A stretch of 64,000 nt of DNA from Nitrospinaceae bacterium (lineage in GTDB: Bacteria; Nitrospinota; Nitrospinia; Nitrospinales; Nitrospinaceae). Of the stretch, positions 40,272 to 48,368 are shown one piece after another. The notes under the pieces were generated by a model, which did no database searches, was not told where the DNA came from, and saw only the letters and a program-made list of their open reading frames with translations. The stretch covers positions 21,010 to 85,009 of the forward strand of contig JAJDBF010000012.1 of the NCBI GenBank assembly GCA_029261535.1, in the 5' to 3' direction. A program made the translations under genes and the position numbers. Within the stretch, counting starts at the first letter, position 1. Each line of letters starts with the position of its first letter.

Positions 40272-40722
40272 TGGTTTCAATTTTCTTCAATACAGAAATT
40301 GAAAATGGCTTGTTATCGCAACGGAAGGAAGTCAGGCAGATCAATTCACTTCCGGGGACGCGCAGGTCAACATTAGTGGTTGTGACAGTAGGCAGGGAAA
40401 GGAAGCAGGGCTCAGGAAACATGGATTTGAGATTACCTCCAGTCATGTTGGCAAGTTCCCCAAGAGCATCCTGGATATCCTGGATTTCTGCTTCATCTTC
40501 TGGGACAGAAAACATGATGGCGGCGGCCTTTCTCGCCAATGTAGCAGGGCAATGAAGGGTGATCGTGCCAGACCATTTACCTGTAATATGAACGAAACTT
40601 GCCAGGGCATTTTCCAACTGATTGGGTTGGAAAATTGTTTCAGATTTAATGGCATCAAGGCCAAGAACATTTTTCCAGATAGTCTCTGTATATTCTGTAA
40701 TATCGCTTTCGAGATGATCCAT
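40252..40722 (-). CDS. CheX-like chemotaxis phosphatase domain protein, first copy
   Basis: From ATG 40722 the protein has 156 residues; the frame opens nine codons earlier inside cheR. The central helix Asp-Ala-Leu-Gly-Glu-Leu-Ala-Asn-Met-Thr-Gly-Gly-Asn-Leu is the CheX signature. Alternating beta strands surround it as in CheC/CheX. It lies directly after cheR (5 bases) and overlaps the second CheX-like gene. Together with cheY upstream this is a compact signal-termination and adaptation operon without CheA or CheW. Confidence 0.8.
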   Translation of the reverse strand: MDHLESDITEYTETIWKNVLGLDAIKSETIFQPNQLENALASFVHITGKWSGTITLHCPATLARKAAAIMFSVPEDEAEIQDIQDALGELANMTGGNLKSMFPEPCFLSLPTVTTTNVDLRVPGSELICLTSFRCDNKPFSISVLKKIETNGSETE

Positions 40723-40727
40723 TTTGC

Positions 40728-41552
40728 TTAACCTTTCAGATTGTAGCACCCTGATTGAGGCAATTGGAGTCGCTCAAAGGAGGAGTCAATATTCATTGTC
40801 GTTTCCGCCGCCCCGAGAAAAAGATAACCGCCGGGTTTCAGCACCTTCCGAATCTTTCCGAGGATACTTTTTTTTGTTTCCACATCAAAGTATATCAGCA
40901 CATTTCTAAGAAACATGATGTCGACCCTGGGTAATACTGGGAAAGGCTGGGATAGATTGATCTCCCGGAACTCAATCATTTTGAGAAGGTCATCCTTTAC
41001 TTTCCAATGGGTGCCGTCCCGCTCAAAAAACTTGACCATCAGCAGGGCCGGGAGTCCTCTGTTAATTTCAAGTTGAGAATATTTCCCGCCTCGACAACGA
41101 TCGAGCATTTCTCTCGAGATATCACTGCTGATAAATTTGATTTTCCAATTGAGAAGTTGAGGGAAATCATTTCTAAGGATCATTGCGATGGTAAACGGTT
41201 CTTGCCCGCTCGAGCTCGCACCGCACCAGATATTCAACTCCTTGATGCTTTTATTCTTTTCGAGAATGTCTGGCAGGACATTTTTTTTCAGGGCTTCAAA
41301 AGGATGGATGTCCCGAAAGAAGGAGGTTTCGTTGGTGGTCAGAGCGTCCACCACTTTGTCGGACAGGCCGTTTCTCATTCCCCCTGCACGGAGCTTGGAT
41401 ACCAGAATCTGAATGCTCTCAAAACCCTCGCTGTGCAGAAGGGGCAGCATTCTGGATTCGACAAGGTACTCTTTGCCAGGCTCGAGAACGATGGCGGAGC
41501 GATCAAGGACCAGCTTCCTTATGTAATCAAAATCTCCAGTTGCAATGCCCAT
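40728..41552 (-). CDS. cheR: Chemotaxis protein methyltransferase CheR
   Basis: A protein of 274 residues. A helical N-terminal domain (1-75) is followed by a SAM-dependent methyltransferase domain. Family motifs are Thr-Asn-Glu-Thr-Ser-Phe-Phe-Arg, Trp-Cys-Gly-Ala-Ser-Ser-Ser-Gly-Gln-Glu-Pro (SAM loop, Cys-Ala variant of the usual Cys-Ala-Ala-Ser), Ser-Ser-Asp-Ile-Ser, and Phe-Leu-Arg-Asn-Val-Leu-Ile-Tyr-Phe. It methylates glutamates of MCP receptors for adaptation. An MCP at the right edge of the window lacks a CheR-tethering pentapeptide at its C terminus. The gene lies 54 bases after cheY. Confidence 0.9.
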   Translation of the reverse strand: MGIATGDFDYIRKLVLDRSAIVLEPGKEYLVESRMLPLLHSEGFESIQILVSKLRAGGMRNGLSDKVVDALTTNETSFFRDIHPFEALKKNVLPDILEKNKSIKELNIWCGASSSGQEPFTIAMILRNDFPQLLNWKIKFISSDISREMLDRCRGGKYSQLEINRGLPALLMVKFFERDGTHWKVKDDLLKMIEFREINLSQPFPVLPRVDIMFLRNVLIYFDVETKKSILGKIRKVLKPGGYLFLGAAETTMNIDSSFERLQLPQSGCYNLKG

Positions 41553-41606
41553 AACACCTTTATCAGGAAAAAGGAAAATTTAGAGTTGGCGAAGAAAAAA
41601 TGGTCT

Positions 41607-41990
41607 TCAGGTGGAGTTAACGGCTATTCCCATCATGCTTAGTTTTTCCTGAATCATTTCTTTGGTAAACGGTTTCATAATGTATTCATTGGCACCCGCT
41701 TCGAGAGCTTTGACCACTTGCGACATTTCAGTTTCCGTAGTGACCATCATGAGCCGCATGCCATCATATTTTGAATGTTTCCTGACTTCACAGACCAATT
41801 CATAGCCGTTCATTTCCGGCATATTCCAGTCCACGAGAGCCAGTTCAAACGGGGCACTGGATTCAATAACCTGAAACGCTTCTTTACCGTCAGATGCTTC
41901 GCTGACTTCAAGTCCCATGCCAGTCAGCATCTGTGTCAGTATTCGCCGGATGGCCTTTGAGTCATCGACTACCAATGCACGCACATTCAC
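41607..41990 (-). CDS. cheY: Single-domain response regulator, CheY-like
   Basis: A protein of 127 residues made of one receiver domain: Val-Val-Asp-Asp-Ser near 8-12 (acidic pocket), Val-Asp-Trp-Asn-Met-Pro near 55-60 (phosphorylated Asp), Thr-Thr at about 86-87 and Lys in Met-Lys-Pro-Phe near 108. There is no output domain. It is first in the cheY-cheR-cheX-cheX operon and is the natural target of the CheX-like phosphatases. It would carry the signal from a CheA kinase encoded elsewhere. Confidence 0.85.
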   Translation of the reverse strand: MNVRALVVDDSKAIRRILTQMLTGMGLEVSEASDGKEAFQVIESSAPFELALVDWNMPEMNGYELVCEVRKHSKYDGMRLMMVTTETEMSQVVKALEAGANEYIMKPFTKEMIQEKLSMMGIAVNST

Positions 41991-42115
41991 CTCCCGTTAA
42001 CTTTATAAAAAATCCAAACCCACAGGTTGCCTTCATTAAAATTAGATTAAGGGGAAAAATTTTTCTGTCAATGGAAAAAGAAAGGGCAGGAGTTGTTGTG
42101 GGCGAAAAAAAAGAA

Positions 42116-42161
42116 AATCCCGTAGCCGGCACCAAAGGAGGCGGGTTCCGGCTACGGGATT
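42116..42161 (-). terminator. Rho-independent terminator
   Basis: A perfect 14-bp stem AATCCCGTAGCCGG/CCGGCTACGGGATT with an 18-base loop, followed on the minus strand by TTTTCTTTTTTTT. It ends transcription of the gene at 42184-42906. On the plus strand a T-run also follows, but no plus-strand gene precedes it. Confidence 0.85.
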
Positions 42162-42183
42162 ACAAGTGTTTTTTTACTGAATA

Positions 42184-42906
42184 CTACTCGGCGTTTTCGT
42201 CGAGACCTTCTTCAAGTTCGTGCATGAACAGTTGAGCATTTTCTTTTGTTGCTTTTGCACGCTCGATTTTTCGTGCTTTGATCTCTTCGAGTTCTTCCTT
42301 GCCCTCGGATGTTTCCGCCCAAGGTGTCAGGCCGCCTTTCTTAAGGCGGATGATGGCGTCTTTCACTTTCCCGATTTTTTCCGAATCAAAATCGCGCAGG
42401 GAGAGCAGAGCATCTTCGTGACCATCGTAAGCGCACCAAGCCTGCGTGTAACAGTTGGTGTTGGCGCGGATCATTTTGAGTGTGATGTTGGCAAAGTGAC
42501 AGTGAACCCCGATTAAAGCACATACATGAATTTTATTGTGCTGGATCGTGAGGTTTGGGTGACAAGGGTTGATCACCGCTTCCGGATCAATCTTAGGGTA
42601 GATAGGACGATAGTCCGGCATCGGAATAATATTCATACCGGGGACTTCCTTGACCAGGTCCAGAGCCAGTGTTGCTTTGTGACGAGTCTCCTCGGTCCAT
42701 CCCCAAACCAGCATCGGTCCCGGAAACAGAGTCGGGTTTCTGCGGGTCAGTAATTTTTCGGCAGAAATTTCATAAGCCTTTTCCTGATCAACATGTTCAC
42801 CTTCAACAAGGGCGGCCTTGTCCGAACCCTTTACGGGTTGGAAGATTCCCATGGATGCTGCAGAAGGGGGAAGAAATCCCGCCGGGCCTAATTCTAATTT
42901 TGGCAT
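42184..42906 (-). CDS. Possible CO-dehydrogenase beta / 2-oxoacid:ferredoxin oxidoreductase accessory-like protein
   Basis: A protein of 240 residues without a signal peptide. It shows Asn-Pro-Thr-Leu-Phe-Pro-Gly-Pro-Met-Leu-Val-Trp-Gly-Trp (60-75), then Pro-Asp-Tyr-Arg-Pro-Ile-Tyr-Pro-Lys-Ile-Asp-Pro-Glu. A Cys/His-rich core follows, with Asn-Pro-Cys-His-Pro-Asn, His-Val-Cys-Ala-Leu-Ile-Gly-Val-His-Cys-His, Asn-Cys-Tyr-Thr and Ala-Trp-Cys-Ala-Tyr. The end is charged and coiled. I recall proteins like this annotated as 'CO dehydrogenase beta subunit family' near pyruvate or 2-oxoglutarate:ferredoxin oxidoreductases in Nitrospina/Nitrospira. No such genes adjoin it here, so the assignment is tentative. 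It is a single-gene unit with its own terminator. Confidence 0.4.
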   Translation of the reverse strand: MPKLELGPAGFLPPSAASMGIFQPVKGSDKAALVEGEHVDQEKAYEISAEKLLTRRNPTLFPGPMLVWGWTEETRHKATLALDLVKEVPGMNIIPMPDYRPIYPKIDPEAVINPCHPNLTIQHNKIHVCALIGVHCHFANITLKMIRANTNCYTQAWCAYDGHEDALLSLRDFDSEKIGKVKDAIIRLKKGGLTPWAETSEGKEELEEIKARKIERAKATKENAQLFMHELEEGLDENAE

Positions 42907-43269
42907 TCTTTAAAACCTCCGGTTAATCCAGACTTGTAATGATGAGCTAGATATTTAAAAACGTTGCTGTATTTGCAAAGGGTAATTTTTCAGGAATCAA
43001 ACCTGGTTTTGCCGCATATCCTGCCTGTGGACAAGAGACGTATTAAACCGAGGTTTTTAAAGAGGTTAATCCTATTATCAAATGCCGAAACTGTCAATAC
43101 AAAATACTGCCCGAATAGCAGGTTTGTCTGCCAATGCAAGAGGTCGCTTTCCGGGGTTCCAAGGGGCTCGGATGGCTGGCGGATAGCCGGTAAAGTATTG
43201 GTTTTGCAAAGGTAACTTTCGGTTTGATGCGGTGAACGGTCGATTTTCCCTGTACAAGGCCCAGGTACG
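42907..43269. other. Gene-free stretch of about 360 bases
   Basis: Upstream of the minus-strand gene ending at 42906 and downstream of the lipoprotein gene. AAGGAGGTTT-type ribosome binding sequence (minus strand GGAGGTTTTAAAG) lies at its left end and serves that gene. Otherwise no promoter, hairpin with T-run or coding frame I would support was seen. Confidence 0.5.
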
Positions 43270-43503
43270 TTATTCTCCGGGCCAGCCCCGGTCCCGCATA
43301 CATTTATTATAAAGGGCCTGTGCCCGGTAGGCCTGTGGTCCATTGCGCTCTATTCCGTTTAAATTTGCCAGGGATTGGCATTCGCGGGCATCGTGAGCCA
43401 GAGCCGGGTCTTTTTTTTCTCTACCGGCCTCTCCACCAGCGCAGGCGACAAGGGTCAGGATCAAAAATAGCACTGCGCCTGTTCCAGCATTAAGAACCTT
43501 CAT
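43270..43503 (-). CDS. Small putative lipoprotein
   Basis: A protein of 77 residues. The signal ends in Leu-Val-Ala-Cys-Ala-Gly-Gly, a lipobox, so the mature protein would be anchored at Cys21. The rest is hydrophilic, with Cys43 and Cys68 that could form a disulfide, and Ala-Arg-Glu-Cys-Gln-Ser-Leu-Ala-Asn near the middle. No family was recognised. Its ATG overlaps the pyrE stop (ATGA pattern), so it is the last gene of the folC-lptD-pyrE unit. Confidence 0.6.
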   Translation of the reverse strand: MKVLNAGTGAVLFLILTLVACAGGEAGREKKDPALAHDARECQSLANLNGIERNGPQAYRAQALYNKCMRDRGWPGE

Positions 43504-44159
43504 TTGCTTTTATTATCCCACCATTCAAACGGATTGTCTTTCCAATCCAGCAGGGTCTGCAGTTGCTCTCCCTTGAGTTTGCCGGTTTCCTGCATGAAGG
43601 CAAGAAGGTCCTCGAAACGGATCAATGTGTGAAGCTGACAATCCTGATCTTCAAAATTGCGCAGGGTTTCCGGGAACCCGTAAGAAAAAATTCCAAGACA
43701 ATGCCGAACGGTAGCACCGGCCTCGCGCAGTGCTTGCACAACTTTCAGCACACTGCCTCCGGTGGAGATGAGGTCTTCCACCACCACGACCTCTTGTGCG
43801 GGTTTGAGTGGGCCTTCGATCCGGTTTTTCATGCCATGCTCCTTGGCTGTAGGGCGCACATAAATCAGCGGGCATTTAAGGGTGTTGGCCAGGGTGGTGG
43901 CATGCGGGATGCCAGCTGTTGCGGTGCCGGCGATGGTATCGGTTTTTATTTGATTGGCAGTGAGGATGGAGCGAAAGCCTTCGGCGATCAGCAGGCGGTG
44001 ATCGTATTCACCCAGCAGGAGACGATTGTCGTTGTAAATAGGCATGCGTGCGCCGGAAGCCCAGGTGAAGGGGGTGTCCGGGGCAATTTTGATTGCACCC
44101 AGTTCGAGGGCGATTTCAGCAAGCCGTCTTGAGATCGGTTGAACAGGTTCCGGAGGCAT
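43500..44159 (-). CDS. pyrE: Orotate phosphoribosyltransferase
   Basis: A protein of 219 residues. The PRPP-binding motif is Val-Val-Val-Val-Glu-Asp-Leu-Ile-Ser-Thr-Gly-Gly-Ser near 124-136. Ile-Ala-Gly-Thr-Ala-Thr-Ala-Gly-Ile-Pro and Tyr-Val-Arg-Pro-Thr-Ala-Lys-Glu-His-Gly are the other family motifs. It joins orotate with PRPP to give OMP in pyrimidine synthesis. The gene follows lptD by five bases in the same operon, an unrelated pathway, so the coupling is probably only organisational. Confidence 0.95.
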   Translation of the reverse strand: MPPEPVQPISRRLAEIALELGAIKIAPDTPFTWASGARMPIYNDNRLLLGEYDHRLLIAEGFRSILTANQIKTDTIAGTATAGIPHATTLANTLKCPLIYVRPTAKEHGMKNRIEGPLKPAQEVVVVEDLISTGGSVLKVVQALREAGATVRHCLGIFSYGFPETLRNFEDQDCQLHTLIRFEDLLAFMQETGKLKGEQLQTLLDWKDNPFEWWDNKSK

Positions 44160-44164
44160 GGGGG

Positions 44165-46423
44165 TCAGAACGAACGGTGGATAAAGGATTCGCCTTCGCT
44201 ACCGGCGATTTCGCCGAGGCCCTTCAGTGTCAGGTTGAAGAGAAACCGGGTTTCTTCCTGACGTAGGCCGCCGTTGATGTTGAGGCGTTGTATTACATCC
44301 AGCGACACGCCCCAGCAACCACAAGGGTCATTAAACGATAACCGTCCATTTTTTTCAAGCAGGGTTTCATTGAATTCATCGAAGCGCGCACTGAACTTCA
44401 TGTTCCATCCGGGGAGGAAAGAATAATCGATGGTGCCCAGGATCGAGGCCGAGGTGTTACGTGCCATACGCCGCTCCATAATGACCATCAAATTGTCCGT
44501 GGGGCGCACACCAACGTCAAAGTTGACGGTTTGGATATGGCCTTCATAGAGATCGACGGTGGAATCGACGTTGACCATTAAAAAGTCGAACGGACGGCTG
44601 TCCCAGTCGAAGCGGAGAAGAGAGAAGGGCCGGTTTTTATCCATGGAGGAGGTCAACGCCCGTTCCGCTTCGTTAAAATCATAGCTCTGGCTGATTTCAA
44701 AGCGGGCGATTTGCCGGGTGTTGCTCGAACTATCGCTGGTGACTTTCTTCAGCAGACGCTGGGTTAGAAAATACCCAATCCGGTTGGTGTTGGGAATCTG
44801 ATCGATGCCATCGATTTGAAATATCTGGTTGCGGTCGACTTGATCCATGTCTGGAATAAAATCATATTGGACGCGCGGCTCGAACAGATGTTTGAATTTG
44901 GTGCTCCCGCTCTTGTTGTCGACATGAAAAACCCTGTTGAACTTGGGACCTTCCAGCACGCCGCGTACATCAATCAGTTCCCGGTTGACGGATCCTTGCG
45001 ATGTCATGCCGCGGAAGCTGTCGCTGTAGTAAGTGTTGCGCACCCCGACGGTGGGTGTGAAATTAAGCCAGGGAAATAATTGAACTGGCGCAGATAACTG
45101 GGGATGAATATCAATCCTCTGTAGGTTGACCACTTTATCTGTCCGAATACTGCCGTCGAGGTCGGTGACAAACGTGGTGAAATTGGTGTCCTGATTGAAG
45201 TAGATATTGGTCTTGCCCAGCTCAACCGGCTGGGTCCGCCAAATGGCTTGAGGCAGGATGCCAAACGTGTCATCACGTCCATCATCTTCACTTTCTCTTA
45301 ATCGCGCCAGTAGATCGAAAGACTGGTTGCCCCAGGTTTTGAACAGAGTGGCCCAGGAGTCGGTGCTTCGCCGTGTTCTGTTTTCCGTCTGGTCGCGGAA
45401 GGTTTTGTTGAAGTTGTCACTGGAGGTCAGGTCGAGTTTGCCGTTCAAGGCCCACCCGTAAGGCAACTCTTGCTTATGGAAGGCGTCGATTTTCCAGAAA
45501 AAATTTCCAGTGACCTGATCGTCGATGAACACGCTGTTAAACTGCCCGGAGGTGGTTGCGCTGGGGGTGTATCGGTATTCCAGTGATGCCTGGACCCCGC
45601 GTCTTTCCATATAATCGATACCGATGGTCGCGTCGTGTTGATCATTGATAGCCCAGAAAAAGGAATTGCCCAGTGTAAAACCGTCCAGGTTGGACTGGCC
45701 GATGCTGGGTGTCAGGAATCCGGTTTTCCGGCGGTTGTCCAGCGGCACATAACCGATGGGGATGTAGCCCACCGGCATATTGCGAATTTTGACCACACCG
45801 CCCTTGAACAAGGCGCGGTCGCCTTGCTCCACATCCGCCTCTGAAACATCGATCGACCAATCCGGTATCTTGCCGGTACAAGTCGTCAGACTGGCTTCTT
45901 TGATCTTGTAATGGGTCTCGCTCAGCTTTGTGATTTCCTTGCTCTTGACGAAATACTCAATGCCCTTGGGACTGCCCAGGGTTCCGTGGGCATCGAACAG
46001 CCTGCCCCGCTCGCTCTTGATATTTATCTGGGCTCGGGTGGCGCGAATTCGGGTTCCATTTTCGGCAATCATCAGGACATGACCATTGGCCTCTCCCTTG
46101 CCGGTTTCCGGGTTGATCAGGATACGATCCGCATGGACGGCCCGCGTCTGGTAGGTGATGCGGACACGGCCCCAGGCTTTGATCAGATTTTTCTCAGAGA
46201 TCTGTTCCACATGATCGGCGGAAACATGGATGGGCGGTTCGGTATTTTTATTTTTTGCTTTGCGCTGGATTTTGTCGGCAGGGGGAGGCGGAGGGATCGG
46301 AGCATAGTTGTAGGGTGAGGGGAATTGGCCCCCCTGATAGGTGTCCTGAGCCAGCGCTGGGTTGAACCCCAATGCCAGCATGAACACAACCGCGACTATG
46401 CTAATGAAACTCTTGACTTTCAA
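44165..46423 (-). CDS. lptD: LPS-assembly outer-membrane protein LptD
   Basis: I place the start at TTG 46423, inside the end of folC, after GAGG. It gives 752 residues beginning with a proper signal peptide (Met-Lys-Val-Lys-Ser-Phe-Ile, hydrophobic core, Pro-Ala-Leu-Ala-Gln). The frame itself stays open to 46591. The N-terminal OstA-like jellyroll (about 60-190) shows Val-Ser-Ala-Asp-His-Val-Glu and Asn-Pro-Glu-Thr-Gly-Lys-Gly-Glu-Ala-Asn. The C-terminal barrel ends His-Arg-Ser-Phe. It inserts lipopolysaccharide into the outer leaflet with LptE. A Cys-Gly-Cys pair near the C terminus may serve in disulfide formation. Confidence 0.9.
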   Translation of the reverse strand: MKVKSFISIVAVVFMLALGFNPALAQDTYQGGQFPSPYNYAPIPPPPPADKIQRKAKNKNTEPPIHVSADHVEQISEKNLIKAWGRVRITYQTRAVHADRILINPETGKGEANGHVLMIAENGTRIRATRAQINIKSERGRLFDAHGTLGSPKGIEYFVKSKEITKLSETHYKIKEASLTTCTGKIPDWSIDVSEADVEQGDRALFKGGVVKIRNMPVGYIPIGYVPLDNRRKTGFLTPSIGQSNLDGFTLGNSFFWAINDQHDATIGIDYMERRGVQASLEYRYTPSATTSGQFNSVFIDDQVTGNFFWKIDAFHKQELPYGWALNGKLDLTSSDNFNKTFRDQTENRTRRSTDSWATLFKTWGNQSFDLLARLRESEDDGRDDTFGILPQAIWRTQPVELGKTNIYFNQDTNFTTFVTDLDGSIRTDKVVNLQRIDIHPQLSAPVQLFPWLNFTPTVGVRNTYYSDSFRGMTSQGSVNRELIDVRGVLEGPKFNRVFHVDNKSGSTKFKHLFEPRVQYDFIPDMDQVDRNQIFQIDGIDQIPNTNRIGYFLTQRLLKKVTSDSSSNTRQIARFEISQSYDFNEAERALTSSMDKNRPFSLLRFDWDSRPFDFLMVNVDSTVDLYEGHIQTVNFDVGVRPTDNLMVIMERRMARNTSASILGTIDYSFLPGWNMKFSARFDEFNETLLEKNGRLSFNDPCGCWGVSLDVIQRLNINGGLRQEETRFLFNLTLKGLGEIAGSEGESFIHRSF

Positions 46424-47693
46424 TACTTTGCTTTGCCTCAGCAACAGTGAACACCGAACCTGTGACCAATATGAGGTCACGCGGTCCGGATCGATTTTTA
46501 GCTGTATGCAAAGCATATTGAATTTCCTCAATAATTTCAATAACTTTGTGCGAAATTTGTAATAATTTAAACAAATTATGGGTGTCGGCACTGCGCTCCA
46601 TCCGGGGTCGGGTGATCAACACTTCATCAGCAAAACTGCCTATTATTTCAGCAACTTGTGGAAGGTCTTTGTCCTGCATGATGCCCAGAATCACGCGGCA
46701 CCGGTCGTATTGAAAGTGTTCCTGCACAGCGGTCGCCAGTTTTTTGACAGAATCAGGATTGTGAGCGCAATCCAGCAAAACAACAGGGTCCCGGCTGACA
46801 ACTTCCATGCGCCCCGGCCAGTGGACCTGCTTAAGGCCCAGCCTGACGGCATTTTCTATCAAAGAGCTGTCTTGTACTTCAAGGGCCTGTTCGGCGGCGG
46901 CGACCGCTAGTGCGGCGTTCTGCACCTGAAATTCGCCCAGCAGGGGGATTTCAAGCTGATCAAATGACCGTTTGGTGCCGATCCAGTCGAAGGTTTGGCT
47001 GTCACCGCTCCAGCTTCGTCCCCTGACTTTAAAATCCCGCCCTAGAAATGCGGTAGGGCACCCGGCTTCATGTGCACGCGATTCAATCACCTGGCAAACC
47101 TCTTTCCCGTTATTACCAGCAATTACCGTACCGCCCGGTTTGATGATGCCAGCTTTTTCCCCGGCGATGTCTATCGGGCTGTGGCCCAGACTACTCTCAT
47201 GATCGAGCGAAATGGAGGTGATGACACTGACCTCGGCCCGGCAAAGATTAGTGGAGTCCAGACGGCCTCCCATGCCGACTTCAATGACGTTCCATTCGCA
47301 ACCACTCTGGTAAAAGTGAAGAAAAGAGATCGCCGTTCCCACCTCGAAAAAGGTGGCCTGAATCTTGTCGCGCAGACAGACCTCCGCCACCTGGGTGGCG
47401 GTCCGGGCCAGTTGCTCAGGTGAAATCTGCTGGCGGTCTATTTGAATGCGCTCACGGTAATCCAAAAGATGCGGCGATGTGTAGAGCCCGGTGCGGTAGC
47501 CTGCAGAACGCAGGATCGATTCGGTAAAAACTGCCGTCGATCCTTTACCATTGGTCCCGGCGATGTGGACCGTGGGGACTTTCAATTGAGGATTCCCCAA
47601 AGCATCCAGCAAACGGGTGGTATTTTCCAGCCCCAGTTTGATCCCGCTACGAATCAGGTCATTCAGGTAAACAAGAGTTTGCTCGTAATTCAT
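46401..47693 (-). CDS. folC: Dihydrofolate synthase / folylpolyglutamate synthase
   Basis: From ATG 47693 the protein has 430 residues (the frame opens 22 codons earlier). It shows Met-Asn-Tyr-Glu-Gln-Thr-Leu-Val-Tyr-Leu, the ATP loop His-Ile-Ala-Gly-Thr-Asn-Gly-Lys-Gly-Ser, Tyr-Thr-Ser-Pro-His-Leu, Glu-Val-Gly-Met-Gly-Gly-Arg-Leu-Asp-Ser-Thr-Asn, and Leu-Asp-Cys-Ala-His-Asn-Pro-Asp. It adds glutamate to dihydropteroate and to folates. It is the first gene of the folC-lptD-pyrE operon and overlaps the lptD signal-peptide codons by 23 bases. Confidence 0.9.
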   Translation of the reverse strand: MNYEQTLVYLNDLIRSGIKLGLENTTRLLDALGNPQLKVPTVHIAGTNGKGSTAVFTESILRSAGYRTGLYTSPHLLDYRERIQIDRQQISPEQLARTATQVAEVCLRDKIQATFFEVGTAISFLHFYQSGCEWNVIEVGMGGRLDSTNLCRAEVSVITSISLDHESSLGHSPIDIAGEKAGIIKPGGTVIAGNNGKEVCQVIESRAHEAGCPTAFLGRDFKVRGRSWSGDSQTFDWIGTKRSFDQLEIPLLGEFQVQNAALAVAAAEQALEVQDSSLIENAVRLGLKQVHWPGRMEVVSRDPVVLLDCAHNPDSVKKLATAVQEHFQYDRCRVILGIMQDKDLPQVAEIIGSFADEVLITRPRMERSADTHNLFKLLQISHKVIEIIEEIQYALHTAKNRSGPRDLILVTGSVFTVAEAKQSIESQEFH

Positions 47694-47856
47694 CAGAAGT
47701 CGCTGTTGGATTGAGATTGAATGAGAACCGGGTGTCGGGTTCAGAACTATTTTAAACAAAGAAGACGGTTCTATTTTCTCATCAGGAAGAGGCCGTGTAA
47801 TGTAAAATAGTATTAAATATTTTTAATGAAGTCGTCGTTGATGAAAGGACTTTGCA

Positions 47857-48366
47857 TTGCGTGTTTCATTGATCCAGTTGAAGAATGTGGAGACATTTTT
47901 AGTTGACCCGGCTGGCGGAGGGTTGCCTTCATTCAGCTTTGTAGATGTGGATGTGCCTGTACCTGATGCCTGTTTTGCTTTGGAGTGCAATGAGTTTAAA
48001 GCGAACACTTTGCTTCTGGAAGACGGGATAGCCATTTTTGCCAGCCGACTGCAACCGGGCGATGCGAGGGATCAGATTTATTTGTTGCGATACCCGGATG
48101 GATGCCCTCGATTGTGCCGATTGGTCCGAAGCGAACAAGCGGCTGGAGGCAGGGAAGTGTTTCGTCCATCCCGGAGAAAAAGTTTTATGACACCAACGCC
48201 TTTGCATATTCCCACCAGCACAGTGTCTCCCATTCCGGATTACACGCATTCAGTTTATTATCTCAAACCCTGGGATCAGGAAAAACTGGAAGTGGTGTCG
48301 ACCGATCAATCACGCCGGTTATTGCCTTTGGTGTTTGTTCAGCACAGGCTTGAAAACTCTGGGTGA
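47857..48366 (+). CDS. Hypothetical protein
   Basis: A protein of 169 residues from TTG 47857, placed after AAAGGA with seven bases spacing. It begins with beta-prone segments (Val-Ser-Leu-Ile-Gln-Leu-Lys, Phe-Val-Asp-Val-Asp-Val-Pro-Val-Pro) and has a basic middle and an end with Arg-Leu-Leu-Pro-Leu-Val-Phe. No signal, membrane segment or known motif was seen. It is isolated on the plus strand between two minus-strand operons. No family was recognised, and the non-ATG start lowers confidence. Confidence 0.45.
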   Translation: MRVSLIQLKNVETFLVDPAGGGLPSFSFVDVDVPVPDACFALECNEFKANTLLLEDGIAIFASRLQPGDARDQIYLLRYPDGCPRLCRLVRSEQAAGGREVFRPSRRKSFMTPTPLHIPTSTVSPIPDYTHSVYYLKPWDQEKLEVVSTDQSRRLLPLVFVQHRLENSG

Positions 48367-48368
48367 TT

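Noticed and set aside
42116..42235. Plus-strand open frame over the terminator near 42100
   Set aside because: It would translate through a perfect 14-bp terminator stem and extends into the minus-strand gene. No support for coding.
47823..48035. Minus-strand open frame opposite the 47857-48366 gene
   Set aside because: The plus-strand frame is longer and has a ribosome binding site, so the opposite frame is most likely a shadow.
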